Assembly (NCBI GenBank): GCA_963588905.1
Contig: CAVAJF010000002.1
Coordinates: 1-64,000, forward strand
Direction: 5' to 3'
DNA from: Butyricicoccus_A sp963588905
GTDB lineage: Bacteria > Bacillota > Clostridia > Oscillospirales > Butyricicoccaceae
Length of the DNA: 64,000 bases
A model generated the notes under the pieces. It was not told where the DNA came from and ran no database searches. It worked only from the letters and a program-made list of their open reading frames with translations. This document shows positions 50,969 to 58,406 of this stretch, piece after piece. The position numbers and the translations under genes were made by a program. Each line of letters starts with the position of its first letter. The stretch's first letter is position 1.

Positions 50969-52237
50969 GTGTTAGATGTAAAGTTTATCCGCGAGAATAC
51001 TGAAAAGTGCAAGACTCGTCTGGCTATGCGTGGCAAGAGCTATGATGAGGAGATTGATACTGCCCTGGCTCTCGACCAGAAGCGCCGTGATATCATCGGC
51101 AAGGTAGAGGCAATGAAGGCAGAGCAGAACAAGGTATCCAAGTCCATCCCGCAGCTTAAGAAGGCTGGCGAGGATGTCTCCGCTGTTCTGGCACAGATGA
51201 AGGAACTGAGCCAGGAAGTCAAGGCACTGGACGCTGAGCAGGCTGAAGTAGAGCAGCAGCTGCACGACACCCTGCTGACCATTCCGAATGTACCGGCAGA
51301 CAAGGTGCCGGAGGGTGCAGACGATACCTGCAATCCGGAGCTGCGCCGCTGGAGCGAGCCGCGTGCATTCGATTTCGAGCCGAAGGCACATTGGGACATC
51401 GGTAAGGATCTGGGCATTCTGGACCCGGATACCGCAGCAAAGGTAACCGGCAGCCGTTTCCATTTCTATAAGGGCATGGGTGCTCGTCTGGAGCGTGCTG
51501 TTATTAACTACTTCCTGAACACCCACACCGACAACGGCTATACAGAGATTCTGCCGCCGTTCATCGCAAATACCGCTTCTATGACCGGTACCGGCCAGCT
51601 GCCGAAGTTTGCAGAGGACATGTACCATCTGGAAAACACCGATCAGTACCTGATTCCGACCGCTGAGGTTCCGGTAACCAATATGTACCGCGATGACATC
51701 ATTCCGGCTGAGCAGCTGCCGATTCGCTATGCAGCATACTCCGCTTGCTTCCGCGGTGAGGCTGGCGCAGCAGGCCGTGATGCACGTGGTCTGATTCGTC
51801 AGCATCAGTTCAACAAGGTCGAGCTGGTAAACTTCACAGCACCGGAGGATTCTTGGAATCAGCTGGAGAACCTGACCCATGAGGCTGAGGCTGTCCTGCA
51901 GGGTCTGGGTCTGCCGTATCGTGTTGTTATCCTGTGCACCGGCGATGTAGGCTTCAGCTCTGCGTGCACCTATGATATTGAAGTTTGGATGCCGTCCTAT
52001 GGACGCTATGTAGAGATTTCCTCTTGCTCCAACTTCCTGGATTATCAGGCACGCCGTGCAAATATCCGTTGCCGCAATGAGCAGGGCAAGCCGCAGTACG
52101 CGCACACCCTGAACGGCTCCGGCGTTGCAGTAGGCCGTACCGTAGCAGCTATTCTGGAGAACTACCAGAACGCAGACGGTTCTGTCACCGTACCGGAAGC
52201 TCTGAGAGGCTTTATGGGCACTGACATCATCAAGTAA
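50969..52237 (+). CDS. serS: Seryl-tRNA synthetase
   Basis: SerS charges tRNA-Ser with serine. The 422-residue class II synthetase has the N-terminal coiled-coil arm (about residues 30-105) that grips the long variable arm of tRNA-Ser. The catalytic core shows motif 2 (SACFRGEAGAAGRDARGLIRQHQF in overlapping pieces, about 249-273) and motif 3 (NGSGVAVGRTVAAILEN, about 378-394). The start is a GTG with AAAGGAAA upstream. The leader is only about 67 bases, too short for a T-box. Codon use is strongly biased to major codons. serS next to parAB is common in Firmicutes. Confidence 0.97.
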   Translation: MLDVKFIRENTEKCKTRLAMRGKSYDEEIDTALALDQKRRDIIGKVEAMKAEQNKVSKSIPQLKKAGEDVSAVLAQMKELSQEVKALDAEQAEVEQQLHDTLLTIPNVPADKVPEGADDTCNPELRRWSEPRAFDFEPKAHWDIGKDLGILDPDTAAKVTGSRFHFYKGMGARLERAVINYFLNTHTDNGYTEILPPFIANTASMTGTGQLPKFAEDMYHLENTDQYLIPTAEVPVTNMYRDDIIPAEQLPIRYAAYSACFRGEAGAAGRDARGLIRQHQFNKVELVNFTAPEDSWNQLENLTHEAEAVLQGLGLPYRVVILCTGDVGFSSACTYDIEVWMPSYGRYVEISSCSNFLDYQARRANIRCRNEQGKPQYAHTLNGSGVAVGRTVAAILENYQNADGSVTVPEALRGFMGTDIIK

Positions 52238-52259
52238 GATAAATCATTTGGTGTAATAG

Positions 52260-52298
52260 AAACCGCGCATCTCTGCTTGCAGAGATGCGCGGTTTTTT
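52260..52298 (+). terminator. serS terminator
   Basis: AACCGCGCATCTCTGC, loop TT, GCAGAGATGCGCGGTTTTTT. Confidence 0.95.
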
Positions 52299-52304
52299 GT
52301 CGGA

Positions 52305-52808
52305 TTATTTGCTCATTTCAGAGAGAAACTCTGCACACGGTACGTGCTGGCGGGATTCTGAGCAGACCGTGCGGAAGATCAGACGGGCGAGAGGGCCGAC
52401 AAACAACAGCTGGAGCGGCATCGCCATGCGGAAATTGAGGCAATATGTCATGAGATACTGCGGCAGGAAGTTGATGGAAAAGCCGTAGGCCTTCCATGCG
52501 CCGAGAATGCTGGCGAGCGCGACCTGTAAGACGACAGTAAACACCTGAATGGACAGAATGATGACAATCGGCCTGTCGCCGGGATGTGCGACGCGAAACG
52601 CCAGCTTTTTGGCGATTGGCGAAGAGATGCAGTAGGCGCACAAAAAGATGATGATAAATTCCACCCACATCTCTTTGAGGGCGAGCAAAAACGTCGCATT
52701 GGTAAAGACACCGGATGCGAGAACGATGTTGTATAGCGTCATGCAGTAAACCATCATCCAAGCGGTGAGAAAGGTAAAGAAAACAGATTGTCCGAATGTT
52801 TTAGGCAT
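52305..52808 (-). CDS. DUF2798-type membrane protein
   Basis: The 167-residue protein has four hydrophobic segments (about residues 9-30, 43-62, 76-100 and 118-150). A MPKTFGQSVFFTFLTAWMMVY start and a repeated FMVYCMT/MTYCLNFRMA pattern match DUF2798, a family of unknown function. An RPIVIILS loop faces the cytoplasm. The ATG at 52808 follows AAGGAGG. The frame can be extended 38 codons upstream, but that runs through a terminator-like hairpin and is not credible. It is a single-gene unit convergent with serS, behind a leader that looks like a transcription attenuator. Confidence 0.8.
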   Translation of the reverse strand: MPKTFGQSVFFTFLTAWMMVYCMTLYNIVLASGVFTNATFLLALKEMWVEFIIIFLCAYCISSPIAKKLAFRVAHPGDRPIVIILSIQVFTVVLQVALASILGAWKAYGFSINFLPQYLMTYCLNFRMAMPLQLLFVGPLARLIFRTVCSESRQHVPCAEFLSEMSK

Positions 52809-52836
52809 GTGAAAAAATCCTCCTTTGTATGTAGCA

Positions 52837-52902
52837 ACAAAAAAAGAGACACGAATCCCACCCATCCGTCGGACAGTGGATGGGCGACATTTCGTGTCTC
52901 TT
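52837..52902 (-). promoter_or_regulatory. Terminator-like hairpin in the DUF2798 leader
   Basis: Minus strand AAGAGACACGAA pairs perfectly with TTCGTGTCTCTT (12 bp). Inside lies a 7-bp stem, CCCATCC/GGATGGG. The two stems are joined by a 6x5 internal loop, and TTTTTTT follows. It lies 12-15 bases upstream of the SD, after the promoter, so all transcripts must pass it: a possible riboswitch or attenuator. No known class was matched. Confidence 0.6.
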
Positions 52903-52927
52903 ACTCTGTTTGCTTTTGTCATCTGAT

Positions 52928-52957
52928 AGCATACCAGATAGAAAATGCCATTGTCAA
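52928..52957 (-). promoter_or_regulatory. Promoter of the DUF2798 gene
   Basis: Minus strand TTGACA (52952-52957), 18 bases, TATGCT (52928-52933); leader of about 115 bases. Confidence 0.75.
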
Positions 52958-52966
52958 GAGAAAATT

Positions 52967-54301
52967 TTAGGCCTGCGTCTGTTCGGCGGCGTTGCCGATG
53001 ACATAGAACGTGTATGGATTGACGTTTCCGGTAGGCGTCAGACCATAGAGCTGCTGAAAGGTCAGCACAGCATTGCGCGTCAGCTCTCCGTAAAATCCCG
53101 TTGCGGGCACAGGCTCAATTTGCGGATAGACCTCAGACAATTGATTGAGCCAGGTTTGCAGGCGTGTGACGTCTGCCGACCGCGAGCCGAGCACCAGTGT
53201 GCTGGTTGGCGGAAAGACATCGGATGACAAATCCTGCGAGGCGCGAATGCTTTCATAGGCGCGGAGTAAATTGTTCCACGTGAAACTTCCCACAATGCCG
53301 TCCGGCGTCAGTCCGGCACTGCGCTGAAAGTCCTCTACCGCGGCGCGGGTATTGGGACCGAAAATACCGTCAATGACAACGGTGGGAACGTCATCGTTAA
53401 ACCGACCGACGGCAGACAAAAAGAATTGCAGCAGGCGCACCGGATCGCCGCGCATTCCTTCGCGCAAATCTTCCGGCAGCGTCCGAGAAATATCCTGTAA
53501 CGTGATGCCGATGGCGTTCAGCTCTGCCAGCCGCAGTACGGCATTGTAAACCGAGGTGATTTGATACCACGTGGCAGGGCCGACAATGCCGTCCGGTGTT
53601 AAATTGAAGATTTCCTGAAAGGCTTGGACAGCGGCTTGGGTGTTAACGTCAAAGACACCGTCAACCGGATAAATTTTCGGAATGGCGGGATAGTTGTTTG
53701 AGATGCGGTTGAGACGGCTCTGCATGATTTCCACAGAGATAGAGACGTCACCGAGACGCAGCGGCTGCCCCGGATATGAGCGCACAGCGGGACGAATGGG
53801 CGCCGTGCGAATATCTAAATCTTCGCCGTAATAGTGCGTGAGGATTTGATAGGGTGTGAGACCTTGGGTGGCGAGATCAACCGTGCCCCATTGGCTCAAC
53901 CCATCGCATTGGACACGCCGGCCGTCACAGTAGGCGGCGAATAACGGCTGGATATATCCCGGCCGAGCCAGATACCGGTCAAACAGTTCGTTGACGAGCA
54001 CAGCGACGGTGTCAAAGATGTCTCGTCCGTTGACAAAGGCCTGATCGTAGGCGGTAGAATTGGTGATGTCAAAATCGTAGCCGCGCGAACGATACCATTC
54101 GGTATAGATGCGGTTGAGGGCAAAGGAAACCTGCGCGTAAATATTGGCGCGCAGCGCGTTTTCCGGCCATGTGGGATATAATTCACTGGATGCGACGTTT
54201 TGGATGTATTCCAGAAAGGGAACCGTGACGTTTTCCGCGGGTTCATCCGGTCTGCCCAGATGAACGGTAATGGTCTCTGGAATATAGGGATACTCTGGCA
54301 T
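52967..54301 (-). CDS. SpoIID-like protein with three peptidoglycan-binding domains
   Basis: The 444-residue protein has an N-terminal SpoIID/LytB-like domain (about residues 40-165; ALRANIYAQVSFALNRI, CDGRRVQCDGLSQWGTVDLA and LTPYQILTHYYG). It is followed by three PG_binding_1 domains (about 185-250, 285-345 and 370-435), each with the DG.FG..T..AV..FQ pattern. SpoIID-type domains cleave or bind denuded glycan strands during engulfment; PG_binding_1 attaches to cell wall. There is no signal peptide, which is odd for wall-active domains and hints at a spore-coat or mother-cell role. A 15/16 parS match lies in its coding sequence. The start directly follows the stop of the upstream gene. Confidence 0.85.
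   Translation of the reverse strand: MPEYPYIPETITVHLGRPDEPAENVTVPFLEYIQNVASSELYPTWPENALRANIYAQVSFALNRIYTEWYRSRGYDFDITNSTAYDQAFVNGRDIFDTVAVLVNELFDRYLARPGYIQPLFAAYCDGRRVQCDGLSQWGTVDLATQGLTPYQILTHYYGEDLDIRTAPIRPAVRSYPGQPLRLGDVSISVEIMQSRLNRISNNYPAIPKIYPVDGVFDVNTQAAVQAFQEIFNLTPDGIVGPATWYQITSVYNAVLRLAELNAIGITLQDISRTLPEDLREGMRGDPVRLLQFFLSAVGRFNDDVPTVVIDGIFGPNTRAAVEDFQRSAGLTPDGIVGSFTWNNLLRAYESIRASQDLSSDVFPPTSTLVLGSRSADVTRLQTWLNQLSEVYPQIEPVPATGFYGELTRNAVLTFQQLYGLTPTGNVNPYTFYVIGNAAEQTQA
53272..53287. promoter_or_regulatory. parS-like site inside a coding region
   Basis: TGTTCCACGTGAAACT matches the parS consensus TGTTNCACGTGAAACA at 15 of 16 positions, about 4.7 kb from the parAB cluster. Confidence 0.7.
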
Positions 54302-54694
54302 TTATTCCCTCCCTGAACCGGATGGGCCGGTTTCTGTGCTGTTGATGACGATGGTTTTGCGCAGTTCATCGACCGAGCGCGGTGGAATCATAGAGACGGG
54401 CAGAACCGTTGTGATACCGGAGAAAATCGCGGTATCCAATACCGTAACGGGACGGTAATCGGGGTGGTCAATGTTGACGCGGTACGAGGCATATGGCGGC
54501 GCGGTCTCTGCGTCATGGTCGGTGAGTGACGGGGCTTCCAGAGAAATCGGAGCTGTTTCCCCGCTGCTGTTCGTGCGGATGGATACACAGGGCGTTTGGT
54601 CGTTGTCCGGACAAAAAATCGTCACCAGAGCACCGGCGACGGGAACCGCACCGCGTGCGGCACGAGTCTGTACAAGTAACGTTCCGGTAGGCAT
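54302..54694 (-). CDS. Small beta-rich protein partnered with the SpoIID-like gene
   Basis: The 130-residue protein resembles carboxypeptidase-regulatory or transthyretin-like folds: LLVQTRAARGAVPVAGALVTIF, then TNSSGETAPISLEAPS and YRVNIDHPDYRPVTV, a pattern found in many surface and coat proteins. It has no signal peptide. Its stop is directly joined to the start of the SpoIID-like gene (TAA-ATG), so the two are co-translated. I infer a shared extracellular or spore-surface structure; this is not proven by sequence. Confidence 0.65.
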   Translation of the reverse strand: MPTGTLLVQTRAARGAVPVAGALVTIFCPDNDQTPCVSIRTNSSGETAPISLEAPSLTDHDAETAPPYASYRVNIDHPDYRPVTVLDTAIFSGITTVLPVSMIPPRSVDELRKTIVINSTETGPSGSGRE

Positions 54695-54756
54695 AGGAAT
54701 CTCCTCTCTTCCATTGGGAATACAGAGCAGTGTATGCGGGAGAATAGACGGATATG

Positions 54757-54797
54757 AAAAGCACCAGCTCCGGAAAATTCCGGTTCTGGTGCTTGAT
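54757..54797 (-). terminator. Terminator after the lipoprotein gene
   Basis: Minus strand AAGCACCAG, an inner CCGGAA/TTCCGG stem, CTGGTGCTTTTC. It resembles the recurring ATCACCAG terminators. Confidence 0.75.
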
Positions 54798-54825
54798 CTT
54801 TGTGCGAAACGAATTTCAGGGATAC

Positions 54826-55518
54826 TTACTGTCTCTCGTACATATACATGGTGTAGTTGTTGCCGTTGAGCATCAGGAACAGATAGCCTTCAAACATGCC
54901 GACGGTATAGACCTGATCGCTGTTGCCGTTGTTGACAGTCAGTCGGTAGTTGCTTTCATCATAGGTGTAGGTGTATGTGTCCATCTTGTCATCTTCACCC
55001 ATGACACAGGTGCCGTCATCCTTGAGCTTTAGCTCGTAAGTGCCGCCGGTCACATCCTTCCAGTTTCCCGTGAAATCGGACAGGGAAATAGCAGTGGTGC
55101 GCTTGTCACGGAAGAAGTAGCACTGGTTCTGGTCATAGAAGCATACCATGACATCGCCGAGTACCGTACCGAACAAGGTTTCCTTGCCCTTTTCGTTGGA
55201 CAAGACAACATACTCTTCGTTCTTAAAGGCATCCGCCAGCTTGAAGCTGTCGTTCTGCGAATAATACACATATTTGCCACTCAAAGAGTCCGTGGAGAAC
55301 TTGGTGGCAATGGTGCTGGTGTAGGTGCCGTCTGCGTTGAAGGTTACAGAGCGGTCGGTATCCGGTGCAGACCATTTGCCATCCACGGTAATGGCCGGAT
55401 TTTCCAAAACATCATAGGTTTCCGCAGCAGTGGATGCCTCTTTGCTGCTGCCGCAGCCGGACAGCAGTCCCACAGACATGACCGCTGCAAGAGCGAGGGA
55501 CAGTATTTTTTTCTTCAC
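54826..55518 (-). CDS. Lipoprotein with two lipocalin-like repeats
   Basis: The 230-residue protein has a lipoprotein signal (lipobox LLSGC, Cys22). Two similar beta-rich halves follow: about residues 40-125 (ITVDGKWSAPD, SVTFNADGTYTS, SGKYVYY) and 140-230 (FTGNWKDVTGGTYELKLKDDGTC, YTYDESNYRLTV). Each resembles the lipocalin-like or DUF4923-type strand pattern W...F..DGTY. Ligand and role are unknown. I chose the GTG at 55518 because GGAGAG lies 8 bases upstream; the TTG two codons earlier is too close. It is monocistronic. Confidence 0.8.
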   Translation of the reverse strand: MKKKILSLALAAVMSVGLLSGCGSSKEASTAAETYDVLENPAITVDGKWSAPDTDRSVTFNADGTYTSTIATKFSTDSLSGKYVYYSQNDSFKLADAFKNEEYVVLSNEKGKETLFGTVLGDVMVCFYDQNQCYFFRDKRTTAISLSDFTGNWKDVTGGTYELKLKDDGTCVMGEDDKMDTYTYTYDESNYRLTVNNGNSDQVYTVGMFEGYLFLMLNGNNYTMYMYERQ

Positions 55519-55609
55519 AATCAATTCTCTCCATTTCTGTCATCAGATACAGTCTATTATACTTGTCCAGACAACAGAAATCAACAAGAATTAGAGGAAG
55601 GTTCTGTGT

Positions 55610-56080
55610 TTAGCCCTCTTTTTCTGTTTTGAGCTGACGCAGAGCCTTGACAACAATCGCCTGATCGTCTAAGTGATTTGGCTCACCGGAGACGCAGACA
55701 GAACCAATCATGCCGGTGCCTGCGAGCAGGATTGGCATACCGCCGCCGCCCGGCGCAAAATCATCGGCGTTTAATTTGCGGCCTTCCAGTGATTCGCCGC
55801 TTTCCTCCAGCAGACAGCCAAAGCACAGCGAGCCCATCTGCATCAGTTCGACGGCGTTGCGCTTGCGCTCCAACCACAGTTCACTGTCCGGACGGGCACC
55901 GTCCTGAAAATAGCGGAAGACAGTCAGACCGTTGATGACAATTTCCGAGGCAATCGGTGCCGGATAGCCTTGAGACGCTTCGTTGATGAGCAGTCCCAGA
56001 CGCAGGGCGTCAGCGCGGGAAAACGAGGAAAATGTCAATTCCTGCTCCAGAGCAGACAGAGATGCAAATGTTTCAGACAT
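55610..56080 (-). CDS. UPF0303 / haem-degrading domain (GlcG-like) protein
   Basis: The 156-residue protein fits UPF0303, related to the GlcG/HbpS-like haem-binding fold. It has SRADALRLGLLINEASQGYPAPIASEIVINGLTVFRYF in continuous form (about residues 20-57), WLERKRNAVELMQMGSLCFG and a GGGGMPILLAGTGMIGSVCVSG loop near the end. The function in bacteria is unclear. The ATG at 56080 follows AAAGGTGG; the longer frame has no SD. It is a single gene, with no clear partner. Confidence 0.82.
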   Translation of the reverse strand: MSETFASLSALEQELTFSSFSRADALRLGLLINEASQGYPAPIASEIVINGLTVFRYFQDGARPDSELWLERKRNAVELMQMGSLCFGCLLEESGESLEGRKLNADDFAPGGGGMPILLAGTGMIGSVCVSGEPNHLDDQAIVVKALRQLKTEKEG

Positions 56081-56369
56081 AGTGACAGCCACCTTTCTAT
56101 ACAATTAGTATAAATAAGAATAAATAATACGAGAAGCGAGACCGACGCTCGCTTGTATCTGTATCAATATCGTATCATGAGACGCATGGGTTGTAAAGAT
56201 GCGGGAAAAGCGAGAGAAAAATGGGAAAGACAGGAAAATCGTCAAAAATATTGTTTTTTTTGCACGATGTGAGTATAATAGAAGGCGCTGAAAGGATAAT
56301 GACACCGTTGCCGAAAAAATTCGACAACCGGTATAGTGGAAATGAAACGAAAGGGAGATGATTGAGAAG

Positions 56370-57923
56370 ATGGCTGAGGAGTTTGAAATCAAGCCAGACA
56401 AGGAGCAGGAAAAGCGCGAACAGGCGAAGCGCGATCTTGCAGAGCTGCAAAATTTACTGGAACCGGAAGAGGACGAAGACGAAGAATTCGATTCGGAAGA
56501 GTTAGAAGACGACGCGGATGACGTCGAGGAATCGTCTGATACCGATGCGGATACGCAGACAGACGAGGCGGAGGCAGAGACCGAAGAGCCGACATCTTCG
56601 ACAAAGACGGAGGAGCCGAAATCCGAGCAGGAGCTGGAAGAACAGCGACAGGCAGATCGAGAGCAGGCGGAACGAGAAGCCATGCTGGAGCAGCAGATTC
56701 GCCGCAAGCAGACAGAAAAAGCACTGGCTGAAATGCAGGAAAAGCAGCGGGCAGAACAGGCAAAGGCACAGCAGGAACAGGCAGCAGCGGAAAAGGCTGC
56801 GCAGCCGAAGCAGACGAAAAAGCCGGTACAGAAGAAACCGGTGCAGAAAAAGAAGCAGCCAGCCGAGTCGAAGCCGCGAAAGACCCATCGAGATGCCAAG
56901 CTCGCGCGAAAGCATCGCAGACAGCTGGTTCGCATGGGCACCGTGTTGGTTGTCGCACTAGTGGCGCTAGTACTCATTGTATCCGCGGTACGCGGCATTG
57001 CCGGCGGCAGCAGCAAAAAGGACAATACCAAGGGCAAGAAGGCAACGACATCCGCTGTGACGAACGAACAGAAGGACACCAACACACCGGCAAGTCAGCA
57101 GGAGACCAAGCAGTATCTGAAAATCAAGGATGATACCTCTCTACCGGCTTATGCAAAGGAATATCCGGGTCTGTATGCGACAGCTGCGACAACGCAGAAA
57201 AAGCTCAGCGACAAGAAGGTATGCTACCTGACCTTTGATGACGGCCCGTCGGATACCTGTACGCCGAAAATTCTGGATACCTTGAAGAAATATAACGTCA
57301 AGGCAACCTTCTTCGTGGTTACAAGCGAAATTGACGGTAATGAGAAGCTGATTCAGCGCATCATTGACGAGGGACATACCTTGTGTATCCATGCCAACGA
57401 GCATGAGTACCAGAAGATCTATGCATCTCCGGAGGCATATTTGAAGGACTTTGCAGCAGCATATGACAAGATTTATGCGCTGACCGGCTATAAAGTACAG
57501 GGCTTCCGTTTCCCTGGCGGCAGTAATGGTCAGCTCAAGCACTACGGCAACTATGATGCCATCATCAAGGAAATGAACCGCCGCGGCTTTGAGTATTACG
57601 ACTGGAATGCCTATGACCATGATGCAGAGGGCGGCAGTTATTCCGCATCTCAGCTGGCGCAGTATGCGGTACATGAGGTCTCTATCAGCTCGCGCAACGA
57701 TGTCATCGTTTTGATGCACGACACGTATGGCAAGGAAAATACCGTCAAGGCATTGCCGAGCATCATCGAGGGTATTCAAAAGCAGGGCATCGAGTGCCTG
57801 CCGATTACCAAGACAACCAGACCGGTACATTTCAGTGTCAATGAAAATACACCGGCAGAGTACACGGAAGAAACCAAGGATTCTGACAAGAGCAGCTCTT
57901 CCAAGAGCGAAACGAAAAACTAA
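56370..57923 (+). CDS. Membrane-anchored polysaccharide deacetylase
   Basis: The 517-residue protein has a long acidic cytoplasmic region (about residues 1-85), a Lys/Gln/Glu-rich coiled region and a basic patch (RKTHRDAKLARKHRR). One membrane segment follows (about 194-216), then an outside linker and a NodB deacetylase domain (about 285-490). The domain has all main motifs: TFDDGP with catalytic and metal Asp, HANEH for the metal His pair, RFPGG, DWN and VLMHD. It probably removes acetyl groups from peptidoglycan GlcNAc. An alternative ATG at 56358 overlaps the SD AAAGGGAG. It is related to the inactive-looking domain at 2108-3838. Confidence 0.9.
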   Translation: MAEEFEIKPDKEQEKREQAKRDLAELQNLLEPEEDEDEEFDSEELEDDADDVEESSDTDADTQTDEAEAETEEPTSSTKTEEPKSEQELEEQRQADREQAEREAMLEQQIRRKQTEKALAEMQEKQRAEQAKAQQEQAAAEKAAQPKQTKKPVQKKPVQKKKQPAESKPRKTHRDAKLARKHRRQLVRMGTVLVVALVALVLIVSAVRGIAGGSSKKDNTKGKKATTSAVTNEQKDTNTPASQQETKQYLKIKDDTSLPAYAKEYPGLYATAATTQKKLSDKKVCYLTFDDGPSDTCTPKILDTLKKYNVKATFFVVTSEIDGNEKLIQRIIDEGHTLCIHANEHEYQKIYASPEAYLKDFAAAYDKIYALTGYKVQGFRFPGGSNGQLKHYGNYDAIIKEMNRRGFEYYDWNAYDHDAEGGSYSASQLAQYAVHEVSISSRNDVIVLMHDTYGKENTVKALPSIIEGIQKQGIECLPITKTTRPVHFSVNENTPAEYTEETKDSDKSSSSKSETKN

Positions 57924-57926
57924 AAG

Positions 57927-57970
57927 CAAAATCACCAGTTCTGGGAATACCGGCGCTGGTGATTTTTTAC
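57927..57970 (+). terminator. Terminator after the deacetylase gene
   Basis: AAAATCACCAG, a loop with CTGGG, CTGGTGATTTTTT; same stem core as at 285-320 and 28513-28544. Confidence 0.85.
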
Positions 57971-58406
57971 TGTTGCACGTCGTATGATAATCTGTCTCTC
58001 TCTTACGCACAAACCAAACTTGTCTCTCCCTCTGGGAGAGATGTCGCGCAGCGACAGAGAGGGCAGGCTCCCTCGTGAGGGAGCTGGATTGCCGCTTCGC
58101 GGCAAGACTGAGGGAGTAACCAACTATCTCTGACGAATCAGGCAAACGCTCATACGAATTTGCTAGTGTCTTGCCCTCTCAGTCATTTGCTTCGCAAATG
58201 CCAGCTCTCCCAAGGGGAGAGCCAAGAAGCCGTTGTGAATGGTACAAATAATTTTTAATTTGTATATTTACAATGGAATTATACAAATAGTAAATATATG
58301 GTATAAAATCTCCTGTTTTCAATTGAGGACAGGTGGAGTATAATAAGGACAATACGTGCCTGCACGCAGGAGATCACGAAAATTCATTCCTGAGGTGGAA
58401 GTTATT
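57971..58406. other. Gap between the deacetylase gene and nadE
   Basis: No gene is visible. Repeat locus E occupies 58005-58240. The rest (58241-58406) is AT-rich and holds the nadE promoter region, in which I see no convincing hexamer pair. Confidence 0.55.
58005..58240. repeat. Intergenic mirror-hairpin repeat, locus E (L, T and R units)
   Basis: L unit (58023-58063): TCTCTCCC/GGGAGAGA, third AGAGAGGG. T-type unit (58067-58116): GCTCCCTC/GAGGGAGC, second stem TTGCCGC/GCGGCAA, third GAGGGAG. Reverse R unit (58174-58222): GCTCTCCC/GGGAGAGC with a slightly enlarged loop, third GAGAGGG. The spacer ends in ATACGAATTTGCTAGTGTC as in loci A and B. Confidence 0.9.
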
